DNA from: Minisyncoccota bacterium | GTDB lineage: Bacteria; Patescibacteriota; Minisyncoccia; JAHIHE01; JAGLIN01 | Length of the DNA stretch: 15,827 bases | Assembly (NCBI GenBank): GCA_023270095.1 | Contig: JAGLSJ010000008.1 | Coordinates: 1 to 15,827 of the forward strand | Direction: 5' to 3' | Part shown: positions 6,631 to 13,108 of the stretch, one piece after another | How positions within the stretch are numbered: position 1 is the first letter of the stretch | Layout: every line of letters starts with the position of its first letter | Made by a program: the position numbers and the translations under genes | The notes under the pieces: model-generated | The model's database searches: none | Told to the model about the DNA's origin: nothing | The model's input: the letters and a program-made list of their open reading frames with translations, nothing else

Positions 6631-6749
6631 ATTGAAATGATAATAGCAATTGCTACAACCACAACCGCCCCAAGTATTGGGATTAGCGATATTATTATGT
6701 TAAGAAATAAACCATTTCTTATTTCTTCCGTTCTCAATTGATCACTCAT
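6627..6749 (-). CDS. 40-residue single-helix membrane protein
   Basis: A small gene on the minus strand from ATG at 6749-6747 to TAG at 6629-6627. It starts MSDQLRTEEIRNGLFL and then has one uninterrupted hydrophobic helix (about residues 14-40: isoleucine, valine, alanine, with LIPILGA in the middle) ending at the stop. That gives a short polar N-terminus and one membrane span. A Shine-Dalgarno GAGGTGA (6760-6754) at good spacing and an extended -10 promoter support it. No family is recognised. The stop codons of metG and this gene overlap tail to tail. With the 72-residue gene it is one of only two genes here that carry a Shine-Dalgarno, and the two flank metG on opposite sides in the same orientation. 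Confidence 0.65.
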   Translation of the reverse strand: MSDQLRTEEIRNGLFLNIIISLIPILGAVVVVAIAIIISI

Positions 6750-6766
6750 TAAATCACCTCTAAATA

Positions 6767-6794
6767 AATATAGCACAAAAAAATAACTTAGCAA
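6767..6794 (-). promoter_or_regulatory. Extended -10 promoter of the 40-residue gene
   Basis: On the minus strand TTGCTA (6794-6789), a 16-base spacer and TATATT (6772-6767), with TG one base before the -10 (extended -10). The predicted start near 6760 falls at the first base of the Shine-Dalgarno GAGGTGA, giving a leader of about 11 bases. Confidence 0.5.
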
Positions 6795-6804
6795 TGTTCA
6801 AGTT

Positions 6805-6836
6805 GTCATTTCGAATCCTGACAGGGTGAGAAATCT
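6805..6836 (+). repeat. Degenerate arm of the GTCATT palindromic repeat
   Basis: It begins GTCATTTCGAATCC and ends GAGAAATCT, the typical ends of this repeat type, around CCTGACAGGG. Downstream CAAATCTCTC (near 6870) and ACTGACG (6900-6906) may be remains of the second arm, but pairing is poor. Confidence 0.5.
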
Positions 6837-6987
6837 ATAAACATCATTTAACTCGTTTATCATGTTTTCAAATCTCTCAATTGTTAAGACTCACTTAAGA
6901 CTGACGTTTGAATAATATTTTATAATTCAAAGAGACAATACAAGATAAGCGCAGAACATAAAAGATTATAATCTAATAATTTAATTT

Positions 6988-7773
6988 ATGATAGACACAC
7001 ACTCACATATAGATTTCAAGGAATTTAATGACGACCGAGAGGAAGTTATTAAGCGGTTTTTTGATGGTGGCGGAGAAAAAATGATTAATGTTGGTTGTAC
7101 ACTTGAATCGAGTAAACGAAGCTGTGAGCTTGCAAAAAATCACGAAAATATTTTTGCTTCAGCTGGAATTCATCCTCATGATGCTGATACAGTTGATAAA
7201 AACAGTTTGAAAATAATTGAAGAAATTGCAATGCATTACAAAACAATTGCCATAGGTGAAATTGGTTTGGATTTTTTCAAAAGCACAACCTCAAGAGAAA
7301 TTCAAATTCAAGCTTTCAGAGCGCAACTTGAACTTGCCGAAAATCACAAAATGCCAATTATAATTCATTGTCGGAATGCATATAATGACTTAATTGACAT
7401 TCTCAAAGAATACAAAACATCAGATTGGAAAGGTGTTATTCATTGCTACACAGCCAGCTGGGAAATTGCCAAAGAATTTTTAGATCTAGGATTTTATATT
7501 GGTTTTACAGGAATCGTGACCTATTATAAAGATAAAATTGAAAATAATGATAATAAACCAGAAATCTATAGAACTATAGATAATATGCCACTAGACAGAA
7601 TTCTTATTGAAACCGATTGCCCTTATCTCTCCCCTGCTCTAGAAAGAGGAAAAAGAAATGAGCCTTTATTTGTAAAACATGTTGCACAAAAAATTGCACA
7701 AATTAGAAATATAAGCTTTGAGGAAATTGAAACTAAAACTAGTAAAAATGCAAAGAAATTGTTTAATTTATAA
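6988..7773 (+). CDS. tatD: TatD-family metal-dependent DNase
   Basis: TatD hydrolases are TIM-barrel metal-dependent enzymes with 3'-5' exonuclease or deoxyribonuclease activity. The 261-residue protein shows all ligand motifs: IDTHSHIDF (H5, H7), AIGEIGLDFF (E91), PIIIHCRNA (H127), VIHCYTAS (H152) and LIETDCPYLSP (D210). The length is the usual 255-265. It lies downstream of metG, the same neighbourhood as in Bacillus (metS-yabD/tatD). The start ATG is fixed by the immediate IDTHSH motif; no Shine-Dalgarno. A TATAAT hexamer ends 15 bases before the ATG. An 82-residue acidic protein follows after 25 bases. Which family member (TatD, YcfH, YjjV) it matches best cannot be decided by eye; Gram-positive YabD-like is most likely. 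Confidence 0.94.
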   Translation: MIDTHSHIDFKEFNDDREEVIKRFFDGGGEKMINVGCTLESSKRSCELAKNHENIFASAGIHPHDADTVDKNSLKIIEEIAMHYKTIAIGEIGLDFFKSTTSREIQIQAFRAQLELAENHKMPIIIHCRNAYNDLIDILKEYKTSDWKGVIHCYTASWEIAKEFLDLGFYIGFTGIVTYYKDKIENNDNKPEIYRTIDNMPLDRILIETDCPYLSPALERGKRNEPLFVKHVAQKIAQIRNISFEEIETKTSKNAKKLFNL

Positions 7774-7798
7774 TTTTTTAATTCACTAACTTAAAAAA

Positions 7799-8047
7799 AT
7801 GAATGAGAATAAAATATTTACTGAAAATAACCCCCCCAACAAGAAAGGAGATGAAGAAAATATCAAAAACATCGAAGATCAGCCCGTAATGCATGGAGGA
7901 TATGGCTTATTAAATTATGGCGAATTTAGCAATGAAGGAAAAATTGTAGAAAATAAACACGACATCCTTTTAAATATGATTGAAGAGGAGAATCAAAAAG
8001 AGATTTTAAAAACGATTGAAGAACTGGAAGGTGAGACACCTAATTGA
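7799..8047 (+). CDS. Small acidic protein of unknown function
   Basis: An 82-residue, strongly charged, asparagine- and glutamate-rich protein (start MNENKIFTENNPPNKKGDE). It has a central glycine/tyrosine patch (MHGGYGLLNYGEF) and a probable C-terminal amphipathic helix (ILLNMIEEENQKEILKTIEELE). No family is recognised, and no signal peptide or membrane segment is seen. The N-terminal third is probably disordered. It starts 25 bases after the tatD stop and ends 39 bases before a hairpin that could terminate the tatD transcript, so it is likely the last gene of that unit. The stop is TGA. A run of seven cytosines (7831-7837) lies early in the frame, striking in this AT-rich DNA; slippage there would shift the frame. 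Confidence 0.6.
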   Translation: MNENKIFTENNPPNKKGDEENIKNIEDQPVMHGGYGLLNYGEFSNEGKIVENKHDILLNMIEEENQKEILKTIEELEGETPN

Positions 8048-8086
8048 ATTTGAAAATTGAATGAAAATTTCTTGTCAATTTGGCTT

Positions 8087-8130
8087 AAATAAGATAAACT
8101 ACTAATATAGGTTTATCTTATTTTATAATT
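8087..8130 (+). terminator. Perfect 13-bp inverted repeat, probable terminator
   Basis: AAATAAGATAAAC (8087-8099) is perfectly complementary to GTTTATCTTATTT (8111-8123) around an 11-base loop, followed by TATAATT. It lies 39 bases after the stop of the 82-residue gene. The stem is AT-rich and thus weak in energy, but it is long and perfect and would work on either strand. A protein-binding operator is the alternative. Confidence 0.5.
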
Positions 8131-8142
8131 AAATTTACAAAA

Positions 8143-8226
8143 ATGAGAATAGAAAGTATATATGATTTTTATGGAAATAAAGAAGAAGAATTAGAAGATA
8201 AAATTGAAATCGATAAATCTGAATAA
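8143..8226 (+). CDS. Possible 27-residue acidic peptide
   Basis: A short frame from ATG 8143 to TAA 8226. It begins MRIESIYDFYGNK and continues almost entirely with E, D, K and I. Its base composition and acidic character resemble the 82-residue gene just upstream, and the start context (A-rich, no Shine-Dalgarno) matches other genes here. It lies after the inverted repeat and 59 bases before leuS. At this length it may be chance. Confidence 0.35.
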   Translation: MRIESIYDFYGNKEEELEDKIEIDKSE

Positions 8227-8285
8227 ATAATTTAATATTTAATAAACAAGTCTTTTAACAAGATCTAGTTTTTTGTTCAAGAAAT

Positions 8286-11200
8286 ATGAAAAAATACAAT
8301 CATAAAAGTATAGAAAAAAAATGGCAGGATAAGTGGGATGAAAAAGAAATATATAAAGCCAAGGGCTCATCTAAAAAACCAAAATATTATTGCTTAATTG
8401 AATTCCCCTATCCGTCTGGGGCTGGACTTCATGTTGGACATCTCAGAAGTCACATTGCCATTGATATTGTTGCTCGTAAGAAAAGAATGAATGGATTTAA
8501 TGTAATGTATCCAATTGGTTGGGATGCTTTTGGATTGCCGACAGAAAATTTTGCCATCAAGACAAAAACGCATCCAAAAGTTGTGACAAAAAATAATATC
8601 AAAAATTATACTCGCCAAATCAAAAGTTATGGTCCAAGTTTTGATTGGTCAAGAGAAATTAATACTACTGATCCAGAATATTACAAATGGACACAATGGA
8701 TTTTTTTGAAATTATTCAATAGTTTTTATGATGAAAAACTGGACAAAGCTAGACCGATTGAAAAACTTCAGATACCAAAAAATTTAGATGAATTTGAAAA
8801 AAGAAAATATACCGATTCTCATAGACTTGCATATGAAAAAGAAATGGCAATTAATTGGTGTCCAAGTTGCAAAATTGGACTTGCAAATGAAGAAGTTATA
8901 AATGGCAACTGTGAAAGATGTGGCGCTCTAGCAGAGCGAAAAGTTATGCGACAATGGATGCTCAAAATTACAAAATATGCAGACAGATTAATTCAAGACT
9001 TGGATACTGTTGATTATTTGGAAAAGATTAAAACCCAACAAGTCAATTGGATTGGAAAATCAGAAGGTGCAACAGTAAAATTCCCCGTCATTCTGAGGAG
9101 GCACGACGAAGAATCCCGAACTAATACGCAAAATGATTTTAATAACGAGATTGTCACGTCGCAAAAAGCTCCTCGCAATGACAATAATATTGTTGAAGTT
9201 TTCACAACTAGACCCGACACACTTTTCGGCTGTACTTATATGGTTCTCTCGCCAGAACATCCTTTGATTGAAAAATATAAAAATCAAATTGAGAATTTTT
9301 CTGAAATTGAAAAATATCAAGAAAAAGCGCGGAATAAATCAGACCTTGAAAGAACTGATCTTGCCAAAGAAAAATCAGGTGTTGAGCTGAAAGGAATCAA
9401 AGCAGTTAATCCAGTTAATCAAGAAGAAATTCCAGTTTGGATTGCAGATTATGTCCTCGCTTCATATGGAACTGGTGCGATTATGGCGGTTCCTGCACAT
9501 GACGAAAGAGATTTTGAATTTGCAAAGAAATTTGGTATTAAAATTAGAGAAGTTGTCGTTCCAATATTTAAAGCTTTTACTGGAGATAATGTGCTTCGAT
9601 CAGACAAAAAAACTGTACATCGAAAAATTGTTGTTGCCTTTTTAAAACACTGGAAAGAAGATAAATACCTATGTCTGGATTGGAAAAAATTTGGTTGGCA
9701 TTCGGGAATTGTTGGAGGAATAGAAAATGGTGAAAATCTCAAGGAAGCAGCAATACGAGAAATTGAAGAAGAAACAGGCTATAAGAATATGAAATTTGTC
9801 AGAAATCTTGGCAGTGAACATCGCAATACTTTTTTTGCTAGACACAAAGATGAGAATCGTTATTCAATTGAACGCGGAATATTATTTGAGTTAATAAATG
9901 ATAAATGGGAAAAACCAAATAAAGAAGAAACGAAAAACCACGAGGCAGTCTGGATTGAGGCTGAAAAAATGGATGACTTTTTGACACTCGGTAATCAGAA
10001 ATTGATATGGAATCACTTAAAAGGTAAAACCGCATGTTTTAAAGAAGGTGGCGTAAACATAAATTCTGGTTTTCTAAACGAGCTTGAGACCATAGATGCA
10101 AAAAAAGAAATCACAGCGTGGCTAGAAAAAAACAAATTAGGAAAAAAAGCGGTGAATTTTAAACTGCGTGATTGGGTTTTTTCTCGTCAGCATTATTGGG
10201 GGGAACCAATTCCGATTGTGAAATGTGAAAAATGTGGGAATGTTTCACTTTCCGAAAAAGACTTGCCTCTCAAGCTTCCTGATGTGAAAAATTATGAGCC
10301 GACAGATACAGGAGAATCCCCTCTTGCTAACATCAAAAAATGGGTTGAGATTAAATGTCCAAAATGTAACGGAAATGCCAAAAGAGAAACCGACACCATG
10401 CCAAATTGGGCTGGTTCAAGTTGGTATTTTCTAAGGTATACTGACCCGAATAATGATGATGAATTTTCCTCTAAGAAAAACCTTGCAAAATGGATGCCAG
10501 TAGATTTGTACAATGGCGGAATGGAGCATACTACTCTTCATCTTCTTTATTCTCGCTTTTGGCACAAATTCTTGTTTGATCTTGGATATGTTCAAAGTGC
10601 AGAGCCATATAAAATGCGTCGATCGCATGGAATGGTACTCGCAGAAGATGGACAAAAAATGAGTAAGTCTCGAGGAAATGTTGTTAATCCTGATGAAGTT
10701 ATTGAAGAATATGGAGCAGATTCTGTTAGGCTATACGAAATGTTTATGGGCCCTTATGGAGATGCCATACCATGGAACACAAGTAGCTTAATTGGAATGA
10801 ATCGTTTCTTGCAAAAAATTTGGAATATGCAATTAAAAGTATTACAAAATAATTCGAATAAAAAAGAAATAATTTTAATCGCCACTAATAATCCAGGAAA
10901 ATTAAAAGAATTAAAAAATCATTTAAAGAATTTTAATATATTGTCTTTAAAAGATATTAATAAAAAGATCAAAGAACCAGAAGAAACTGGAAAAACTTTT
11001 GCAGAAAATTCTTTACTCAAGGCAAAATATTATGCCGAGAAAACTGGCTATTTTACTATTGCTGACGACAGTGGTTTATGCGTGAATGCACTTGACGGAA
11101 GACCTGGTGTATTTTCAAGTCGTTATGCTGAAGGTGATGATAAAAAAGGATATATAAAGCTTTTAAAAGAGCTAAAAAACGTTTCAGATAGATCGGCCTA

Positions 11201-11909
11201 TTTCAGGTCTATAATTACTATATATAACCCTGAAAATAACAACTATAATCAATTTGATGGTAAGTGTGATGGAAAAATTCTTAACAAACCAGAAGGAGAT
11301 AATGGTTTCGGCTACGATCCTGTATTCATGGTAAATAATCTTGAAAAATCATTTGGATTATGTTCTCTCGAAGAAAAAAATAAGTTTGATCATCGAATGA
11401 AAGCGGTTAATAAATTAATTTCTTATTTAAAAAATAATCAAGCAGAAAATAAAATTGAACCACTGATTCATAAAACTATTAAAAAAGTGACGGAAGATAT
11501 TGATAATTTGAAATTTAATACCGCTATTTCACAATTAATGATTTTAGCGAATGAAATGGAAAAAGAAACCGAGATTTCAATAACTAATTTTAAATTATTT
11601 CTGAATTTACTCTCCCCTTTTGTTCCACATATTACAGAGGAACTATGGGAAACATTAAAAGAAAAGCAAAGTATTCACTTACAGTCTTGGCCAAAATTTA
11701 ATCCAGAGCTAGTAATAGATAGTGAAATAACTATGGTTATACAAGTAAACGGTAAAGTTCGTGATCAAATCAAAGTTCCCGTTGAAATCTCGGAAGATGA
11801 TGCAAAAAAACTTGCTCTCAGAAGCGACAAGTTGAAAAAATGGATCGAAGGAAAAGAGATTAGAAAAGTTATTTTTATAAAAGAAAGATTAATTAATATA
11901 GTAGTTTAA
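8286..11909 (+). CDS. leuS: Leucyl-tRNA synthetase with embedded NUDIX and RdgB/HAM1 domains
   Basis: Charges tRNA-Leu with leucine (class Ia). The 1207-residue frame contains every LeuRS landmark: PYPSGAGLHVGH (41-52), zinc cysteines C192/C195/C209/C212, the editing-site TTRPDT (307-312) and VPAHDERD (402-409, D406), a second Cys set (C647/C650/C691/C694), SSWYFLRY, KMSKS (791-795), the anticodon-domain HKTIKKVTEDI and the C-terminal VNGKVRDQIKVP ending INIVV. About 820-850 residues are LeuRS. The surplus is a 32-residue repeat-derived stretch (268-299), a NUDIX domain (about 424-586) and a full RdgB/HAM1 domain (about 858-1052). No stop or frameshift interrupts them, and LeuRS motifs resume correctly after each insert. 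The start at ATG 8286 leads straight into MKKYNHKSIEKKWQ; no Shine-Dalgarno. It ends before a bidirectional terminator. Confidence 0.96.
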   Translation: MKKYNHKSIEKKWQDKWDEKEIYKAKGSSKKPKYYCLIEFPYPSGAGLHVGHLRSHIAIDIVARKKRMNGFNVMYPIGWDAFGLPTENFAIKTKTHPKVVTKNNIKNYTRQIKSYGPSFDWSREINTTDPEYYKWTQWIFLKLFNSFYDEKLDKARPIEKLQIPKNLDEFEKRKYTDSHRLAYEKEMAINWCPSCKIGLANEEVINGNCERCGALAERKVMRQWMLKITKYADRLIQDLDTVDYLEKIKTQQVNWIGKSEGATVKFPVILRRHDEESRTNTQNDFNNEIVTSQKAPRNDNNIVEVFTTRPDTLFGCTYMVLSPEHPLIEKYKNQIENFSEIEKYQEKARNKSDLERTDLAKEKSGVELKGIKAVNPVNQEEIPVWIADYVLASYGTGAIMAVPAHDERDFEFAKKFGIKIREVVVPIFKAFTGDNVLRSDKKTVHRKIVVAFLKHWKEDKYLCLDWKKFGWHSGIVGGIENGENLKEAAIREIEEETGYKNMKFVRNLGSEHRNTFFARHKDENRYSIERGILFELINDKWEKPNKEETKNHEAVWIEAEKMDDFLTLGNQKLIWNHLKGKTACFKEGGVNINSGFLNELETIDAKKEITAWLEKNKLGKKAVNFKLRDWVFSRQHYWGEPIPIVKCEKCGNVSLSEKDLPLKLPDVKNYEPTDTGESPLANIKKWVEIKCPKCNGNAKRETDTMPNWAGSSWYFLRYTDPNNDDEFSSKKNLAKWMPVDLYNGGMEHTTLHLLYSRFWHKFLFDLGYVQSAEPYKMRRSHGMVLAEDGQKMSKSRGNVVNPDEVIEEYGADSVRLYEMFMGPYGDAIPWNTSSLIGMNRFLQKIWNMQLKVLQNNSNKKEIILIATNNPGKLKELKNHLKNFNILSLKDINKKIKEPEETGKTFAENSLLKAKYYAEKTGYFTIADDSGLCVNALDGRPGVFSSRYAEGDDKKGYIKLLKELKNVSDRSAYFRSIITIYNPENNNYNQFDGKCDGKILNKPEGDNGFGYDPVFMVNNLEKSFGLCSLEEKNKFDHRMKAVNKLISYLKNNQAENKIEPLIHKTIKKVTEDIDNLKFNTAISQLMILANEMEKETEISITNFKLFLNLLSPFVPHITEELWETLKEKQSIHLQSWPKFNPELVIDSEITMVIQVNGKVRDQIKVPVEISEDDAKKLALRSDKLKKWIEGKEIRKVIFIKERLINIVV
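9087..9182 (+). repeat. Full palindromic repeat translated in frame within leuS
   Basis: A 96-bp element bounded by GTCATT (9087-9092) and its complement AATGAC (9177-9182). The left arm GTCATTCTGAGGAGGCACGA pairs with the right arm, which read on the minus strand begins GTCATTGCGAGGAGC; both continue to GACG and end near AATCCCG / AATCTCG. It is exactly 32 codons and encodes V268 to D299 (VILRRHDEESRTNTQ ... SQKAPRND). It lies between KFP and NNIVEVFTTRPDT in the CP1 editing region, where other LeuRS proteins have a short beta-hairpin loop. It resembles in style the Rickettsia palindromic elements inserted in protein genes. Confidence 0.8.
9555..10043 (+). other. NUDIX domain inserted in the LeuRS editing region
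   Basis: Residues about 424-586 of the leuS product. The Nudix box GX5EX7REUXEEXGU is complete: G477, E483, R491, E492, I493, E495, E496, G498, Y499, so metal-dependent pyrophosphohydrolase activity is expected. It follows the CP1 segment FEFAKKFGIKIREVV and precedes VNINSGFLNELE, which normally come almost directly after each other. From memory, similar NUDIX-bearing LeuRS proteins occur in other Patescibacteria; the substrate is unknown. Confidence 0.85.
10857..11441 (+). other. Complete RdgB/HAM1 NTP pyrophosphatase domain inserted in LeuRS
   Basis: Residues about 858-1052 of the leuS product, 195 residues, the size of free-standing RdgB. All family motifs are present: ATNNPGK (T867, N869, K872), ETGKTFAENSLLKAK (E907, N908, K912), ADDSGL (D927, D928), RPGVFSSRY (939-947), GDNGFGYDPVF (1004-1014) and KNKFDHRMKA (H1036, R1037). 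RdgB removes dITP, XTP and ITP from the nucleotide pool. The domain sits in the anticodon-binding helical bundle, between NRFLQKIWNMQLKVLQ and LIHKTIKKVTEDI. There is no stop after it, and no start codon directly at its boundary (the nearest ATG is codon 848), so it is not a separate gene. Confidence 0.92.
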
Positions 11910-11925
11910 TATTTTATAAATAATT

Positions 11926-11960
11926 AAAAACTTAGTCTCTAATCAGAAACTAAGTTTTTT
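11926..11960. terminator. Bidirectional intrinsic terminator between leuS and the M42 gene
   Basis: AAAAACTTAGT (11926-11936) pairs perfectly with ACTAAGTTTTT (11949-11959) around a 12-base loop. A T-run follows on the plus strand, and the A-run in the left arm gives a T-run on the minus strand. It lies 16 bases after the leuS stop and 18 bases before the end of the M42 gene, which converges on it, so it can serve both. Confidence 0.8.
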
Positions 11961-11977
11961 ATATATCCTAATTTATC

Positions 11978-13066
11978 CTAAAAATATTTATGTGCTGATT
12001 TTATTGCTTCAGCAGTAAGCTTGGCGCAGCTATCAATATCTTCTAAATTAACTACTTCTACTGGCGAGTGCAGATAACGTGTAGCAATACTTATTCCACC
12101 AGAAGGAATTCCATCACGAGTAAGATTTATAATTGCCGCATCTGTCATACCTCCTTCAGAAACACTGAGTTGATAAGATATCTTTTTATTCTTTGCAGTT
12201 GTTTTAAGCCAACTTAAAGTATTTTCATCAACTACAATTCCTGCTCCTTCGGCATCACTCACTGTAATCACTGCACCTTTTCCGAGTTCTAAAGTAGAGC
12301 TCATCTTTTCAATCCCAGGATGATCACCGGGAATTGTAGTATCGATAGCCAGTGCTACATTAGGATTTATACCATGTGCTGCGGTGCGAGCTCCCTTAAG
12401 TCCAATCTCTTCTTGCACCGTTCCTACATACACAATTTTAGCATTAACTTTTTCTTTTGATAAAATTTTTGCAGTTTCCAACATTGATACCACACCAGCT
12501 CTATTATCAAAAGCTTTTCCACTAACAAAATTGTTCATAAGTTTTTGATATTTTCTATCAACAGTTATAGTATCCCCTACTTCTATACCAGCTTTTTCTA
12601 CATCTTTTCTATTTAATGCACCAATATCTACATACATCGTATCTATTTCAATGACCTTTCTTCTCTCTTCTGCTTTCATCACATGAGGAGCCTTAGAGCC
12701 AATTACACCAAAAACATCTTTTTTGGCCGTATGAATGATTACTCTTTGATTTAAAAGAGTTTGATCAAACCATCCTCCAGATTTTGAGAAATATATAAAA
12801 CCATTATCATCAATATATTTTACCATAAAACCGATTTCATCCATATGAGCGGCAATCATTACCGTGGGACCATCTCCGTTTTTCGTAGCGATTAAGTTTC
12901 CAAGTTTATCAGTGTACATCTCATCGATGTATGGTTTCATTTCTTTTTTTAAAATTGTTCTTATTGTTTTTTCGTGACCTGAAATACCATGCGCATTTGA
13001 AAGCTTTTCTAATAATAATTCAATATCTTTTAAATTTTCTTTTTTTGAACTTACTTTTTTTGTCAT
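11978..13066 (-). CDS. M42-family aminopeptidase (FrvX/PepA-like)
   Basis: A 362-residue cytoplasmic zinc/cobalt aminopeptidase of the M42 (TET) family, which usually forms dodecamers and trims peptides. Metal ligands and catalytic residues are all visible: AAHMDEIGF (H74, D76), SGKAFDNRAG (D187, bridging), GTVQEEIGLKGA (E219 catalytic, E220), AIDTTIPGDHPG (D242) and RYLHSPVEVV (H333). SEGGMTDAA and the C-terminal helix are typical. Family members have been called endoglucanase, glutamyl aminopeptidase or deblocking aminopeptidase; specificity cannot be read from sequence. The first 15 residues are lysine-rich and probably flexible. It lies 42 bases downstream of the M24 peptidase gene on the same strand, probably in one transcript, suggesting a shared role in peptide recycling. 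No Shine-Dalgarno at the ATG. Confidence 0.93.
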   Translation of the reverse strand: MTKKVSSKKENLKDIELLLEKLSNAHGISGHEKTIRTILKKEMKPYIDEMYTDKLGNLIATKNGDGPTVMIAAHMDEIGFMVKYIDDNGFIYFSKSGGWFDQTLLNQRVIIHTAKKDVFGVIGSKAPHVMKAEERRKVIEIDTMYVDIGALNRKDVEKAGIEVGDTITVDRKYQKLMNNFVSGKAFDNRAGVVSMLETAKILSKEKVNAKIVYVGTVQEEIGLKGARTAAHGINPNVALAIDTTIPGDHPGIEKMSSTLELGKGAVITVSDAEGAGIVVDENTLSWLKTTAKNKKISYQLSVSEGGMTDAAIINLTRDGIPSGGISIATRYLHSPVEVVNLEDIDSCAKLTAEAIKSAHKYF

Positions 13067-13108
13067 ATCTTATTATTTTAAATTAATTATATATTAATAT
13101 TACAAGAG

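Larger units (their letters stand above)
6750..6987. other. Spacer before tatD
   Basis: It holds the promoter and ribosome-binding site of the 40-residue minus-strand gene, a degenerate palindromic repeat (6805-6836), an AT-only inverted repeat TTTGAAT/ATTCAAA (6907-6913 with 6925-6931), and two TATAAT hexamers on the plus strand (6921-6926, 6967-6972). The second would start tatD mRNA only about nine bases before the ATG. Neither has a clear -35. No further coding sequence is seen. Confidence 0.5.

Noticed and set aside
8072..8100. TTGTCA-17-TAAACT as a promoter for leuS
   Set aside because: The -10 is poor (four of six) and lies within the left arm of the terminator-like inverted repeat; not convincing enough to list.
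8286..11909. leuS length explained by an intein or an assembly chimera
   Set aside because: The inserts match NUDIX and RdgB domains with complete motifs, not intein splicing blocks. The frame is unbroken and LeuRS motifs continue in order on both sides of each insert. A chimera would not be expected to restore frame twice, though reads should confirm it.
12140..12160. GAAGGAGGTATG on the minus strand, resembling a Shine-Dalgarno plus start
   Set aside because: It lies inside the M42 gene and encodes the conserved Glu-Gly-Gly-Met of that family, so coding constraint explains it.
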